Source: a virus
Length of the DNA: 34,335 nucleotides
Strand: one strand, 5' to 3'
Virus record (IMG/VR): IMGVR_UViG_3300046616_000610
Span: 1 to 34,335 of that record
Shown here: positions 1 to 7,572 of the stretch, in pieces
Layout: each line of letters begins with the position of its first letter
Numbering within the stretch: position 1 is the first letter of the stretch
Made by a program: the position numbers and the translations under genes
The notes under the pieces: model-generated
Told to the model about the DNA's origin: nothing
What the model saw: the letters and a program-made list of their open reading frames with translations, nothing else
Databases searched by the model: none

Positions 1-423
1 TTAATGCATCATGACGCGTAGCATGTTTCTGACTTCGTCATTGTCTGCGCCCTTCACCAGGTAGTTGTAGAGCACAGCAATAATCGCGCCCTTCCTTTCT
101 GGAGGGATCACCTCTCCACACTCGGCTGCGTACTCTTCCAATGCGGTCACCGCTACTGCCAACAGGTCGGGATCCGCTTTACCTGGTCCGCCTCCGATAG
201 TGCCAACGACCCGCCCAGGCGCCTCATAAGACGTTTTCAGCATGTCCGTGATGGCCCGGTAGCGGGCAGGCAACTCAAACATTCTCCGAGTACCGCCCAG
301 GCCGGTGTGCTCTTCAAAGAACCAGCCTTCACGCTTGGCCTTCGCGCTTACTGCGACCTTTGACTGCGGCATCCCTGGCAGCTTCATAGCGGCAATTTCA
401 CTTGCGGAAAATAACTTTCTCAC
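1..423 (-). CDS. c: Mu-type c repressor
   Basis: Lysogeny repressor that should bind operators in the adjacent divergent region and shut off the early (transposition) promoter. The N-terminal half (residues about 3-55) is a Mu-type winged-helix DNA-binding domain, and about 30 of 49 residues match the N terminus of the transposase at 1481-3601, including the shared PGMP/PGLP, REGW and GGTRR motifs. This mirrors Mu, where c and A bind related operator DNA. The C-terminal part is short and helical, probably for oligomerisation and turnover control. I chose the GTG at 423 because GAGAG lies just upstream and the family homology starts there. An ATG at 480 would add 19 residues unlike the family and would run into the operator region. 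At 140 residues it is slightly shorter than Mu c. The stop codon is the very first triplet of the window. Confidence 0.85.
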   Translation of the reverse strand: MRKLFSASEIAAMKLPGMPQSKVAVSAKAKREGWFFEEHTGLGGTRRMFELPARYRAITDMLKTSYEAPGRVVGTIGGGPGKADPDLLAVAVTALEEYAAECGEVIPPERKGAIIAVLYNYLVKGADNDEVRNMLRVMMH

Positions 424-502
424 TTGTCTCTCTTTGTTGGTTAAGCGAAAAGCGCAACTGCAAAGTGATTCGCAGCGCATAGAAAAATATTGCTTATTTA
501 AA

Positions 503-526
503 TCAATGGCTTATACGAACCATTGA
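503..526. promoter_or_regulatory. 7-bp inverted repeat around the c promoter
   Basis: TCAATGG (503-509) and CCATTGA (520-526) form a perfect inverted repeat with a 10-base spacer. It brackets the proposed -10 of the leftward promoter, so a dimeric regulator bound here would compete with RNA polymerase. Confidence 0.35.
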
Positions 527-537
527 ACAATCAGCAA
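510..537 (-). promoter_or_regulatory. Candidate repressor promoter
   Basis: Read leftward, TTGCTG (537-532) and TATAAG (515-510) are separated by 16 bases, a reasonable sigma-70 promoter firing toward c, whose start is about 80 bases further on. The -10 hexamer matches consensus at five of six positions; the -35 hexamer is weak. The -10 lies between the arms of a perfect 7-bp inverted repeat, so repression or activation there is plausible. Confidence 0.4.
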
Positions 538-568
538 CCGAATCGAAGCGCAAAGATAGAACCCGCTC

Positions 569-597
569 TTTACTTTGCACTTCCTATCGGTTACGAT
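569..597 (+). promoter_or_regulatory. Candidate early promoter Pe
   Basis: TTTACT (569-574) and TACGAT (592-597) are 17 bases apart, each matching the sigma-70 consensus at four of six positions. A start near 604 would place ner about 25 bases downstream. The -10 overlaps the left arm of the inverted repeat at 583-621. In Mu the early promoter is in the same place and is controlled by c and Ner. Confidence 0.45.
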
Positions 598-621
598 CCG
601 CTTATGAATTCAACCGATAGG
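583..621. promoter_or_regulatory. 10-bp inverted repeat, candidate Ner operator
   Basis: CCTATCGGTT (583-592) and AACCGATAGG (612-621) are perfect inverted copies with 19 bases between them. They straddle the proposed early -10 and start site and end 8 bases before the ner ATG. Mu Ner binds an inverted pair of roughly 12-bp half sites at its early promoter to turn it down late in infection, so this is the natural Ner site. Assignment is by position and symmetry. Confidence 0.5.
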
Positions 622-629
622 GGCCACCC

Positions 630-944
630 ATGAGCGCATTGGATATGCCAAAAAAATCCGCCTTAGCTGACTGGCATCGGGCGGACGTCGTAGCAGCCCT
701 TCATAAGAAGGGATGGTCGTTGCGTGAACTCTCTCGCCAGAATGGTCTGAGCGCAGGAACGTTGAAATCTGCGCTTGACAGGCCGTATCGCAAGGCGGAA
801 GCAATCATTGCTGCCGCACTCGGTATGGACCCGCAAGACATCTGGCCGGAACGTTACGCAAAGCGCGATTTTACGCCGGTTTTGTCACTCTCACCACTTT
901 CCACTTCCGTACAGCAACCGCGTTGTGCCGTTGTGTTGGGTTGA
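630..944 (+). CDS. ner: Ner-like DNA-binding regulator
   Basis: Small winged-helix/HTH protein of the Ner/Nlp (SfsB) family, which turns down early transcription. The recognisable family block covers residues about 8-75: DWHRADVVAALHKKGWSL, the HTH around LSRQNGLSAGTLKSAL, then the hallmark RPYRKAEAIIAAALG and IWPERY. It is first in the early operon, divergent from c, exactly as in Mu. AGGGG at 618-622 supports the ATG at 630. At 104 residues it is longer than Mu Ner (about 75) because of a low-complexity tail of about 25 residues (Ser, Pro, Leu and Val rich) with no evident function. Confidence 0.88.
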   Translation: MSALDMPKKSALADWHRADVVAALHKKGWSLRELSRQNGLSAGTLKSALDRPYRKAEAIIAAALGMDPQDIWPERYAKRDFTPVLSLSPLSTSVQQPRCAVVLG

Positions 945-1004
945 ATATTACGACTCAGCAATGGAGAGCGCTACCTCTGCGTTTCTCACAAGGGAAAAGT
1001 GACA

Positions 1005-1484
1005 ATGAGAAAAACTAAGTGGAAGTCTGTTAAAGCAACAACCCTGACCGAGGCAATGGAGCTTTGTGTCGAGTTTGCTGGCGAAAACCGCCGCCCGATT
1101 AAGGTCCTAGCAGACCTTATGGGGGTCGAAAACAAGACGCTTTATCGGTGGCTTGCAGAGACGTCGATGCCGCTCAACCGTATTCGCCAATTTGAGTCGT
1201 TCTGCGGAATCTCTTTGGTCAGCGAATACCTGGTCACGGCGCAGGGCGACAAGATTGTTATTTCCATCCCAGCCGGGCGCAAGGCTGATGTCGCGCAGTT
1301 GGCTGAGGTGCAGTGCAAGTTCTCGGAAGCGATGATGTTGCTGACTCGGTTTTATCAAGATGGGGCCGACGTGGAGGCAACGGTCCAGGCGCTGACTTGT
1401 ACTTTGACTCAAGTTGCATACCAGCGCAGCAATGTGATGAAAGCCGGCACTCCTGAGCTTGACCTGTTCACGGTGGCCTCATGA
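1005..1484 (+). CDS. Phage regulatory HTH protein, early operon
   Basis: A 159-residue soluble protein with a probable HTH in its N-terminal third (about residues 28-60, around IKVLADLMGVENKTLYRWL). The C-terminal half is helical (the KFSEAMMLLTRFYQ and VEATVQALTCTLTQV regions), suggesting oligomerisation. It sits between ner and the transposase and its stop overlaps the transposase ATG (ATGA at 1481-1484), so the two are translationally coupled. I chose the ATG at 1005 because AGGGA at 991-995 is well spaced for it and too close for the GTG at 999. It resembles CII-type phage regulators in general form, but I cannot assign a family with certainty. Confidence 0.65.
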   Translation: MRKTKWKSVKATTLTEAMELCVEFAGENRRPIKVLADLMGVENKTLYRWLAETSMPLNRIRQFESFCGISLVSEYLVTAQGDKIVISIPAGRKADVAQLAEVQCKFSEAMMLLTRFYQDGADVEATVQALTCTLTQVAYQRSNVMKAGTPELDLFTVAS

Positions 1485-3601
1485 CCGTGATTAAAGCCCA
1501 GTACAGCCTCACTGAGCTGGCGGCAATGCAACTACCAGGACTGCCGGCAACGAAGGTGGCTCTCAGCAACAAAGCACAGCGTGAAGGATGGCCATTCGTC
1601 GAGGTAACCGGGGTCGGCGGAACTCGTCGTGAATACACTCCGCCCGCCAACGTGGTCGAGGCTATCAAAGAAAAGGCAGCGCGTGAGGTTGTGGCGGTAG
1701 TCCCGGTCAAGCGGTTGGCGCTCAAACCCGAAGACCAGTTGCCGCTGATCGTGACCGAGAGCCAAGGCCTTCAGCTCGATGCTCGTAAGGGTGTCCTCCT
1801 GGCACTAGAAACCCTGATGAATCGCTCGGGCTACCCCTTGAAGAAGGCGGCTCGCATTCTCATCGAAATGGCGCGCAAGGGCGAAGCCGGCGAGCAGTTG
1901 GTCGCCATGCTCAAGATGGCACGCGACGGCCGGGGCCGCCCCAGTCCGGACGGCCTGCCCTCCGAGCGCAGTGTCCTGCGCTTCGTCGAGTACGAGCGTG
2001 CCGGCATGCTGGCACCGAAGAAGCGTGAAGCCGACATGTCGGTACCGCCCTGGGCGAAGGCGTTCATGGAGTACTACCAGCGGCCGGAGAAGCCGACCGT
2101 CGAGCACGCTTACCGCCAGTTTCTCAATGCCCTGGATGCGACGGATCAGGCGCCAAGCATCTGGAAGGTGCGCCGCTTCCTGGACAAGGTAGGCAAGGTC
2201 ACGCTGCAGCTGGGCCGAATGGGCGATCGCGAGATCAAAAGCCTCAAGGGCTTCGTGCGCCGCGACTTCGCCAGCCTGCTGCCGGGTGACATTTATAGCG
2301 CTGACGGTCACACGTTCGACGCCGAGGTCCAGCACCCGATGCACGGCCGCCCATTTCGTCCGGAGATCACCTCGGTAGTCGATATCGCCACCCGCAAGAC
2401 CGTAGGCTGGTCCGTCGGCCTGGCGGAAAGCGCCTTCGCGGTGCTCGACGCCCTGCGCGCCGCGGTGCTCACCGGCGGCATCCCGGCCGTGTTCTACGTC
2501 GACAACGGCTCGGGCTACAAGAACGAGCTGATGACCGACATCGGTACCGGCCTGCTCGCGCGCCTCGGCACCGAGATGATCAACAGCCTGCCCTACAACA
2601 GCCAGGCGCGCGGCGTGATTGAGAAGCTGCACCAGACCATCTGGGTCAACGCGGCGAAGGAGCTGCCCGGCTTCATCGGACGCGACATGGACCGCCAGGC
2701 GAAGCAGACGACGTTCAAGCTGTCTCGCAAGGCGCTGGCCAGCGCGGCCGGCGACGCGGTGGCGATGCCGCTGATGGCCTGGGACCGCTTCGTCGCCTTC
2801 TGCGAGGAAAAGGTCGCCGAGTACAACAACCGGCCACACCGCTCTCTGCCGAAGGTCACCGATCCCGCGACTGGCCGCCGCCGTCACATGACGCCGAACG
2901 AGGCTTGGGCGCGCGCCGAGGAGGCTGGGTTTGCTGCCCACCTGGTGACGGATGACGAGGCCCGGCCGCTGTTCCGCCCGCAGGTGCTGCGCACGGTGCG
3001 CCGCTGCGAGATCGAGCTGTTCGGCAATAGGTACTTCACCCGCAAGCTGGAAGAGTTCCATACCGAGCAGCTGCGCGTCGGCTACGACATCCACGACCCA
3101 GCGCATGTATGGGTCTACGACGAGGCCGGCCGCTTTATCTGCACCGCCGAACTGGACGGCAACAAGCGCGACTACATGCCGATGTCGGTCATCGAGCGGG
3201 CACGTGACAAGCGCGAGGCTGGCCGCGAGCGCCGCCTGGAAAACAAGCTGGAAGAAGTCCGCCTGGAGCGCCGTGGTGCCCCGGCTCTGGAGATGCCCCA
3301 GCAGATCAGCATCCCAGGCCTGATGGGCAGCATCAACCTGACCCAACTGGCCGAGCGTGCGCGCCAGGCCGAACTGGTGGAGGTGACGCCGATCCCCACA
3401 CCGGCACCGGTCGCCACCGTCACCACGATCCCCGAACAGCACGTTTGGACCGTCCCAACCACACCTGGCGAACGCTTCGCCGAATGGCAACGCATTGAAA
3501 GCTTGAGCGAGGAGGCGCTCGTAAGCGAGAAGCAAAAAAAATGGCGGAACACCTATCAGGAGTCCGCCGAGTTCAGAGCATTTTTGAAAAAAACAGCTTG
3601 A
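1481..3601 (+). CDS. A: MuA-type DDE transposase
   Basis: Catalyses end cleavage and strand transfer for integration and replicative transposition. Residues about 7-60 are the Mu-type end/enhancer-binding winged helix, with PGLP, REGW and GGTRR, paralogous to the c repressor. The integrase-like core carries the DDE triad: D275 (in SADGH), D341 (in YVDNGSG) and E381 (in ARGVIEKLH); the MuA residues are D269, D336 and E392. The Mu-transpos C-terminal barrel follows at about 490-570 (RPQVLRTVRRCEIELFGN and onward), then a basic, charged tail that in MuA contacts MuB and ClpX. At 706 residues it is a little longer than MuA (663). The start overlaps the upstream stop. All catalytic residues are present, so the element looks active. 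Confidence 0.95.
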   Translation: MTVIKAQYSLTELAAMQLPGLPATKVALSNKAQREGWPFVEVTGVGGTRREYTPPANVVEAIKEKAAREVVAVVPVKRLALKPEDQLPLIVTESQGLQLDARKGVLLALETLMNRSGYPLKKAARILIEMARKGEAGEQLVAMLKMARDGRGRPSPDGLPSERSVLRFVEYERAGMLAPKKREADMSVPPWAKAFMEYYQRPEKPTVEHAYRQFLNALDATDQAPSIWKVRRFLDKVGKVTLQLGRMGDREIKSLKGFVRRDFASLLPGDIYSADGHTFDAEVQHPMHGRPFRPEITSVVDIATRKTVGWSVGLAESAFAVLDALRAAVLTGGIPAVFYVDNGSGYKNELMTDIGTGLLARLGTEMINSLPYNSQARGVIEKLHQTIWVNAAKELPGFIGRDMDRQAKQTTFKLSRKALASAAGDAVAMPLMAWDRFVAFCEEKVAEYNNRPHRSLPKVTDPATGRRRHMTPNEAWARAEEAGFAAHLVTDDEARPLFRPQVLRTVRRCEIELFGNRYFTRKLEEFHTEQLRVGYDIHDPAHVWVYDEAGRFICTAELDGNKRDYMPMSVIERARDKREAGRERRLENKLEEVRLERRGAPALEMPQQISIPGLMGSINLTQLAERARQAELVEVTPIPTPAPVATVTTIPEQHVWTVPTTPGERFAEWQRIESLSEEALVSEKQKKWRNTYQESAEFRAFLKKTA

Positions 3602-3652
3602 TTAACGCCTGCCGCTGCAACGGTGGGCACTAGAACAGAAAGAAACCAGAGT

Positions 3653-4393
3653 ATGACGACTACGAATCAGCCGGTCAATCGTGTGGCCAACATCAGCAAC
3701 CTCGACCTGGTATCTGTCGCGGCCGAGAAACTCGCTTCCCGCGTGAACGGTCTGCCGGGCATTGGCGTGCTGTACGGCGAAGCCGGCCGGGGCAAGACCA
3801 TCGCCTGCTCCGCGATCGCCAACAAAACGCGCGGTTACTACGTCCAGACGATGAGCGCCTGGAACCGCAAGACCCTGCTGGAGAAGATCCTGTTTGAAAT
3901 GGGCGTCAAGCCGGCCGGCACCATCCCGGCGATGCTCGACATGGTCTGCGAGCAGCTGGGCGCCTCCGGCCGGCCGCTGATCATCGACGAGTTCGACCAC
4001 TGCCTCAAGAAGGACGGAATGGTCGAGCTGGTGCGCGACATCTACGAGGGCAGCCAGGGCACGCTTCTGCTGGTCGGCGAGGAACAGGTGCCGCAGAAGA
4101 TGAAGCGCTGGGAGCGCCTACACAGCCGCGTCCTGGCCTGGATTCCGGCCCTGGCGGCGTCGATGGACGACGCTCGCAAGCTCGCCCCGATCTACTGCCC
4201 CGGCGTCGCGATCGCCGACGACCTCCTGCAGCGCGTCGTCGACATGGCCCACGGCTCGATCCGCCGCGTCTGCGTCAACCTGACCCGCATCCACGAAGAA
4301 GCGATGCTGAAGGCCGAGTCCGAGATGACGCTGGCCACCTGGGGAGATCTCGACCTCTACACCGGCGACGCACCGAAGCGTAGGACGGTGTAA
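3653..4393 (+). CDS. B: MuB-like AAA+ target activator ATPase
   Basis: ATP-dependent DNA-binding protein that picks target DNA and stimulates the transposase. Walker A is GEAGRGKT at residues 42-49 and Walker B is LIIDEFD at about 109-115; a sensor-type LLLVGEE segment follows. The C-terminal region around MAHGSIRRVCVNL is the usual lid of the family. At 246 residues it is shorter than MuB (312), as in the B3/BcepMu-type relatives that lack the long N-terminal HTH domain. It follows the transposase by about 50 bases. I chose the ATG at 3653 over the GTG at 3623, because the extra ten residues are not family-like; neither has a strong ribosome site. Confidence 0.92.
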   Translation: MTTTNQPVNRVANISNLDLVSVAAEKLASRVNGLPGIGVLYGEAGRGKTIACSAIANKTRGYYVQTMSAWNRKTLLEKILFEMGVKPAGTIPAMLDMVCEQLGASGRPLIIDEFDHCLKKDGMVELVRDIYEGSQGTLLLVGEEQVPQKMKRWERLHSRVLAWIPALAASMDDARKLAPIYCPGVAIADDLLQRVVDMAHGSIRRVCVNLTRIHEEAMLKAESEMTLATWGDLDLYTGDAPKRRTV

Positions 4394-4395
4394 CG

Positions 4396-5058
4396 ATGAG
4401 CATGGAGCAACAAAGCGAGAAGCGCGGCCGCCGCAAGCCCGCGCACATGGAGCTGGTAGGTGGTAAGGGGTCGCGCCAACGTGCCTGGGAAGCAATGCGC
4501 AAGCACGCGGGACCATTTACCTGCTATGGCATCGCTCGCAAGGCCAAGGTCGACGACGAAACCCTGTTCACCTACCTGAACTCCCTGGAGCGTGCCGGCA
4601 TCGTCGAGTGCGAGAAGGTCGAAGGCAAGGCGATCCAGCGCTACGCGAAGTGGATCATCGTCCGCGACAACGGGGTCGAGGCGCCGCGCGTGACCCGCGA
4701 CGGTAAGCCCGTCACCCAGGGCCTGGGCACCGAGGCGATGTGGCGGTCGATGCGGATCATCGGCGAGTTCAACATCAACGAGCTGGCCGCGCACGCCGAG
4801 GCCGCCGGCGTCAAGGTGAGCCAGGAGACCGCGAAGACCTATATCGGCGCGCTCTACGGCGCCGGCTACCTGGTCCGCGTGGCAGAGGTGCGAAGCCTTG
4901 GGTTCGGCAAGGGCAACGTCCAGGCGCGCTATCGCCTCGGGCCAGGCAAGTACACCGGGCCGCGCCCACCGATGATCCAGCGCACCAAGCAGGTCTACGA
5001 CCCGAACCTCAGCCAGGTCGTCTGGAAGGAAGAGCCGAAGAATGACGACGACCTCTGA
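4396..5058 (+). CDS. Tandem winged-helix protein, early region
   Basis: A 220-residue basic protein with two similar winged-helix-like units: residues about 27-75 (RQRAWEAMRKH to RAGIVE) and 113-163 (TEAMWRSMRII to GAGYLVRV). Each has the helix, helix, recognition helix and wing pattern with a closing AG(I/Y)(V/L) turn. Genes of this type commonly sit directly behind the transposase/ATPase pair in Mu-like phages, but no function is known to me. It starts 2 bases after the B stop and its end overlaps the next gene by 17 bases. A DNA-binding role in replication or early control is inference. Confidence 0.7.
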   Translation: MSMEQQSEKRGRRKPAHMELVGGKGSRQRAWEAMRKHAGPFTCYGIARKAKVDDETLFTYLNSLERAGIVECEKVEGKAIQRYAKWIIVRDNGVEAPRVTRDGKPVTQGLGTEAMWRSMRIIGEFNINELAAHAEAAGVKVSQETAKTYIGALYGAGYLVRVAEVRSLGFGKGNVQARYRLGPGKYTGPRPPMIQRTKQVYDPNLSQVVWKEEPKNDDDL

Positions 5059-5383
5059 GCCGCGCTGGCTCGTCCTCATGCATGAGGAGGCGGCCCGCAC
5101 CAACAAGCAGGCGCTGGCCGATCGCCTGGGCTATTCCCGCACGACCGTCAGCTTAGTGCTGTCGGGAACGTATCCCGGCAACACCGAGAAGATCGCCGAC
5201 AAAGCGCTCGCGGTGCTGGAGCCGGCCCTGGTAGTGGACTGCCCGTACCTGGGCGGTCAGCTGCCGACGAAAGAATGCGTCGACTACTCGACCCAACGGG
5301 CGCCGACGCACCACCCAACCAAGATGGCCCACTGGCGCGCATGCCAACAGTGCCAAAACAACTGCAAAGGAAAGCAGCCATGA
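5042..5383 (+). CDS. HTH protein with cysteine-rich tail
   Basis: A 113-residue protein. Residues about 17-55 form a Cro/LacI-type HTH (KQALADRLGYSRTTVSLVLSG). The tail has cysteines at DCPYLGG, KECVDY and a closing CQQCQNNC cluster, likely to bind zinc. It overlaps both neighbours (start inside the preceding gene, last 4 bases over the next ATG), typical of the compact early operon. It may be a further early regulator. The HTH is clear; the biological target is unknown. Confidence 0.7.
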   Translation: MTTTSEPRWLVLMHEEAARTNKQALADRLGYSRTTVSLVLSGTYPGNTEKIADKALAVLEPALVVDCPYLGGQLPTKECVDYSTQRAPTHHPTKMAHWRACQQCQNNCKGKQP

Positions 5384-5748
5384 ACGTGCAAGTCCGTACT
5401 GCCCAGGTTGTTTCGCTTCGTCCGGCCGGCGCGACGATGGTCGTCGACGTCGACGCCAAGGAACAAGGCTCCAAGACGTTCAACGCTGCGTTCCTGGCGC
5501 GGCTGCAGGCCGCGAACGATATGTCGCGCTGGCTCCGTCAGAACGGCCATCCGCCGATGACGACCCACCTGCAGGGCCGGATGCCGGCCATCCACGTCGA
5601 CGGCGCCGCCGCTCGGTTGCTGATCACCCAGGCGCGCGGCTTCACCGGCCGTCGCATCAGCGACACCCACCGGCACTGCAGCGTCGAGCTGCGCAACTGC
5701 CTGGTCACCTGGTTCGAACCGATTCACCCCACCCACCACCCTGTCTGA
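5380..5748 (+). CDS. Hypothetical early protein
   Basis: A 122-residue soluble protein with no domain I recognise. The ATG at 5380 is preceded by AAAGGAAAG and overlaps the upstream stop; longer in-frame starts upstream would lie inside the neighbouring gene. A central stretch around MPAIHVDGAAARLLITQARGF and a His/Cys-containing segment (DTHRHCSVELRNCLV) are its only notable features. Confidence 0.55.
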   Translation: MNVQVRTAQVVSLRPAGATMVVDVDAKEQGSKTFNAAFLARLQAANDMSRWLRQNGHPPMTTHLQGRMPAIHVDGAAARLLITQARGFTGRRISDTHRHCSVELRNCLVTWFEPIHPTHHPV

Positions 5749-5764
5749 AAGAGGAGATCTACCG

Positions 5765-6034
5765 ATGAGCCAACAAGAACACTGGTCCAAGCGCCTGCAC
5801 GACATTCTGGTCGCCCAGGAAAAGCCGAGCTATGAACTGCTGGAGGAAGCCGTTCAGGAGCTGCTCCTGGAACGCCAGGGCCTCACCGCCACCTTGACCG
5901 ACATGGCGAAGCAGATCGGCCGCATCGTCATCGCACGCAAGGCCGACAGCACGGATGGCGTCCTGAGCCTTGTCGACACCCTGATCGCGGAGCACGTCCG
6001 CGAGAGCAAGCCGGCGTCGATGCTGACGCACTGA
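5765..6034 (+). CDS. Small helical early protein
   Basis: An 89-residue, mostly alpha-helical acidic protein; the first 50 residues could form a helical hairpin or short coiled coil. GAGGAG at 5751-5756 is well placed for the ATG. It lies in the early operon between other small genes. I do not recognise the family. Confidence 0.55.
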   Translation: MSQQEHWSKRLHDILVAQEKPSYELLEEAVQELLLERQGLTATLTDMAKQIGRIVIARKADSTDGVLSLVDTLIAEHVRESKPASMLTH

Positions 6035-6042
6035 GGTGATCT

Positions 6043-6183
6043 ATGGGCGCGTTTGATCCTCTTATCCCTTTAACGGGCCCGAGCCGCGAGGGTGCCGCAA
6101 AGCCGGCAGCGCCGACGCAGGCGCCTCCCAAGGCGCCAGCACCACGCGACTGGCCCATTCATATCGGCCCGACCGACATCTGA
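6043..6183 (+). CDS. Very small proline/alanine-rich ORF
   Basis: A 46-residue reading frame filling the gap between two early genes. It starts 8 bases after the preceding stop, with GAGGTGAT at 6033-6040 as a good ribosome site. The product is Pro/Ala rich (PAAPTQAPPKAPAP region) with a short hydrophobic-aromatic end (DWPIHIGP). Its support is the ribosome site and operon spacing; there is no recognisable domain. Confidence 0.4.
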   Translation: MGAFDPLIPLTGPSREGAAKPAAPTQAPPKAPAPRDWPIHIGPTDI

Positions 6184-6208
6184 TTTCAACTGAAAGGAAG
6201 TAGAACCC

Positions 6209-6835
6209 ATGCAAAAAAACGACACCAACCTGGTCCCGGACGGCTACCGCCAGAACGCCCAGGGTCACCTGATCCCCGAGTCGCTGATCAAGCCGATCGA
6301 CCTGGAGCGCGACCGCCTGGTTGCTGAGCTGGTCTCCGCAGCGAAAGTCCTGAACAACCAGATGCTGGACTTCAAGAAAAAGGTGTTCGGTGACTTCGGC
6401 GCCTTCGTCCAGCTCTCGGCCGAGGAGTACAAGGTCTCGGTCGGCGGCAAGAAGGGCAACGTCACCCTGTTCGGCTTCGACGGCCGCTACAAGGTCCAGA
6501 TCCAGACCTCCGACCGCATCGCCTTCGACGAGCGCCTGCAGGCGGCGAAAGCGCTGATCGACGAATGCATCGCTGCCTGGAGCGCCGGCAGCAGCCCGGA
6601 GATCCTCGCCCTGGTGCAGCAGGCGTTCAACGCCGACAAGGAAGGCAACCTCAACACCGGCCGCATCCTGGCGCTGCGCCGGATGGAGATCAAGGACGAA
6701 CGCTGGCAACAGGCCATGAAGGCGATCGGCGAGTCCGTCCAGGTGGTCGGCAGCAAACAGTACGTCCGCTTCTACGAGCGCGTCGGCGAGACCGACCAGT
6801 ACGTCCCGATCTCGCTGGACATGGCCACCGTATGA
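6209..6835 (+). CDS. DUF3164 family protein
   Basis: A 208-residue protein with the family signature near the start, GYRQNAQGHLIPESLIKPID, followed by a long helix and the DFKKKVFGDFGAFVQLSAEEY block. DUF3164 proteins are almost restricted to Mu-like phages and sit in the early/middle operon; their role is not established, and a DNA-metabolism role has been assumed only from position. AAGGAAG (6193-6199) precedes the ATG. The stop overlaps the next start. Confidence 0.85.
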   Translation: MQKNDTNLVPDGYRQNAQGHLIPESLIKPIDLERDRLVAELVSAAKVLNNQMLDFKKKVFGDFGAFVQLSAEEYKVSVGGKKGNVTLFGFDGRYKVQIQTSDRIAFDERLQAAKALIDECIAAWSAGSSPEILALVQQAFNADKEGNLNTGRILALRRMEIKDERWQQAMKAIGESVQVVGSKQYVRFYERVGETDQYVPISLDMATV

Positions 6836-7035
6836 AGCTCCAGATCAACGACGCCGGCAGCTGGCGGCACATCAGCAACTTCGACCGGCTGAACGAGCCG
6901 ACCGTCCGCGTGCGCGCCGTCCAGCTGGCGGTCTTCCTGAACGAGCGCGCCAAGCTGCGGATTCTAGACGATCAAGGCAATGCGCGGGCGCATTGCAAAG
7001 GCCCCGACTTTACCTGGGAGGAATGGACGAAATGA
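6832..7035 (+). CDS. Small hypothetical early protein
   Basis: A 67-residue protein whose ATG overlaps the DUF3164 stop (ATGA) and whose own stop overlaps the next ATG, so it is translationally coupled on both sides. The sequence is mixed alpha/beta, with a basic middle (RVRAVQLAVFLNERAKLRIL). No family recognised. Confidence 0.55.
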   Translation: MKLQINDAGSWRHISNFDRLNEPTVRVRAVQLAVFLNERAKLRILDDQGNARAHCKGPDFTWEEWTK

Positions 7036-7487
7036 GCGTAACCGCACTGGCCAGCAGCGACGTCGACGTGCAATGCACGCGCTGCCGCAACAAGCACAAG
7101 GAGTCCGAACGCCAGCTGCAGGTCGTCGGTGACGGCCGCTGGGCGCGGGTTTGCCCCCGCTGCAGTTGCCGGTCGTTCTTCGACATCCAGCCGCAGATCG
7201 CCTGGTGTTGGCAGTCCGGCCTGATCGAGACAGGCAATGAAGATGCGCTGCCGGAGGGAGCCATCCTCATTGCCAACGGTGCGAAGGCGTACCTGACCGG
7301 GACGATCTCCGCGCTGGGCCGCATCGGCCGTGGTGCCAGCGAAGGAAAGTTCCTGGTGCCGGGCGTGCCTGAGCTGGACGATCCGAAGGCGAAGAGCGAC
7401 GCCCTGGCGAAGTGGCTGACCTGGTGTGCCCGGAACAATGGCCACAAGGGTCGCCATGCGGTCGTGTTCGTGAAGCCGACCCACTGA
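7032..7487 (+). CDS. Zinc-ribbon early protein
   Basis: A 151-residue protein with a probable four-cysteine zinc ribbon: CTRC near residue 14 and CPRCSC near residue 42, followed by a soluble domain (PEGAILIANG to VPGVPELDDPKAKSDALAKWL). The family is unknown to me. GGGAGG at 7016-7021 serves the ATG at 7032, which overlaps the upstream stop; an in-frame ATG at 7023 is possible but too close to that ribosome site. It is followed by an unusual two-hairpin spacer. Confidence 0.6.
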   Translation: MSVTALASSDVDVQCTRCRNKHKESERQLQVVGDGRWARVCPRCSCRSFFDIQPQIAWCWQSGLIETGNEDALPEGAILIANGAKAYLTGTISALGRIGRGASEGKFLVPGVPELDDPKAKSDALAKWLTWCARNNGHKGRHAVVFVKPTH

Positions 7488-7496
7488 AGCGAAACC

Positions 7497-7541
7497 GGCC
7501 GCTGGCGACAGCGGTCGTTCTACCTGGCGTGGTTGCCAGGT
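7497..7541 (+). other. Two tandem RNA hairpins in the early operon
   Basis: GGCCGCTG (7497-7504) pairs with CAGCGGTC (7509-7516), one G-U pair, around a GCGA loop. ACCTGGC (7522-7528) pairs perfectly with GCCAGGT (7535-7541). No T-tract follows, so it is not a standard terminator. The 85-base gap is the longest in the otherwise overlapping early block, so a processing or attenuation site, or mRNA stabiliser, is possible. Confidence 0.45.
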
Positions 7542-7572
7542 ACTGATGAGCAGCCAAACATAGGGGGAAGCA

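Larger units (their letters stand above)
467..556. repeat. Direct-repeat pair, candidate c operators
   Basis: Two 17-base direct copies lie at 467-483 and 540-556 and agree at 14 of 17 positions, sharing the core TCG-AGCGCA-AGA. Their starts are 73 bases apart, close to seven helical turns, which would let repressor bound at both sites face the same side of the DNA. In addition TGCAAAGT at 460-467 recurs inverted as ACTTTGCA at 572-579. In Mu the repressor binds clustered operators in just this place. Operator function is inferred from position and repetition only. Confidence 0.4.

Noticed and set aside
1805-3535. 576-codon open frame on the reverse strand
   Set aside because: It mirrors the DDE transposase gene; in GC-rich DNA the antisense frame stays open, and the product has no recognisable domain.
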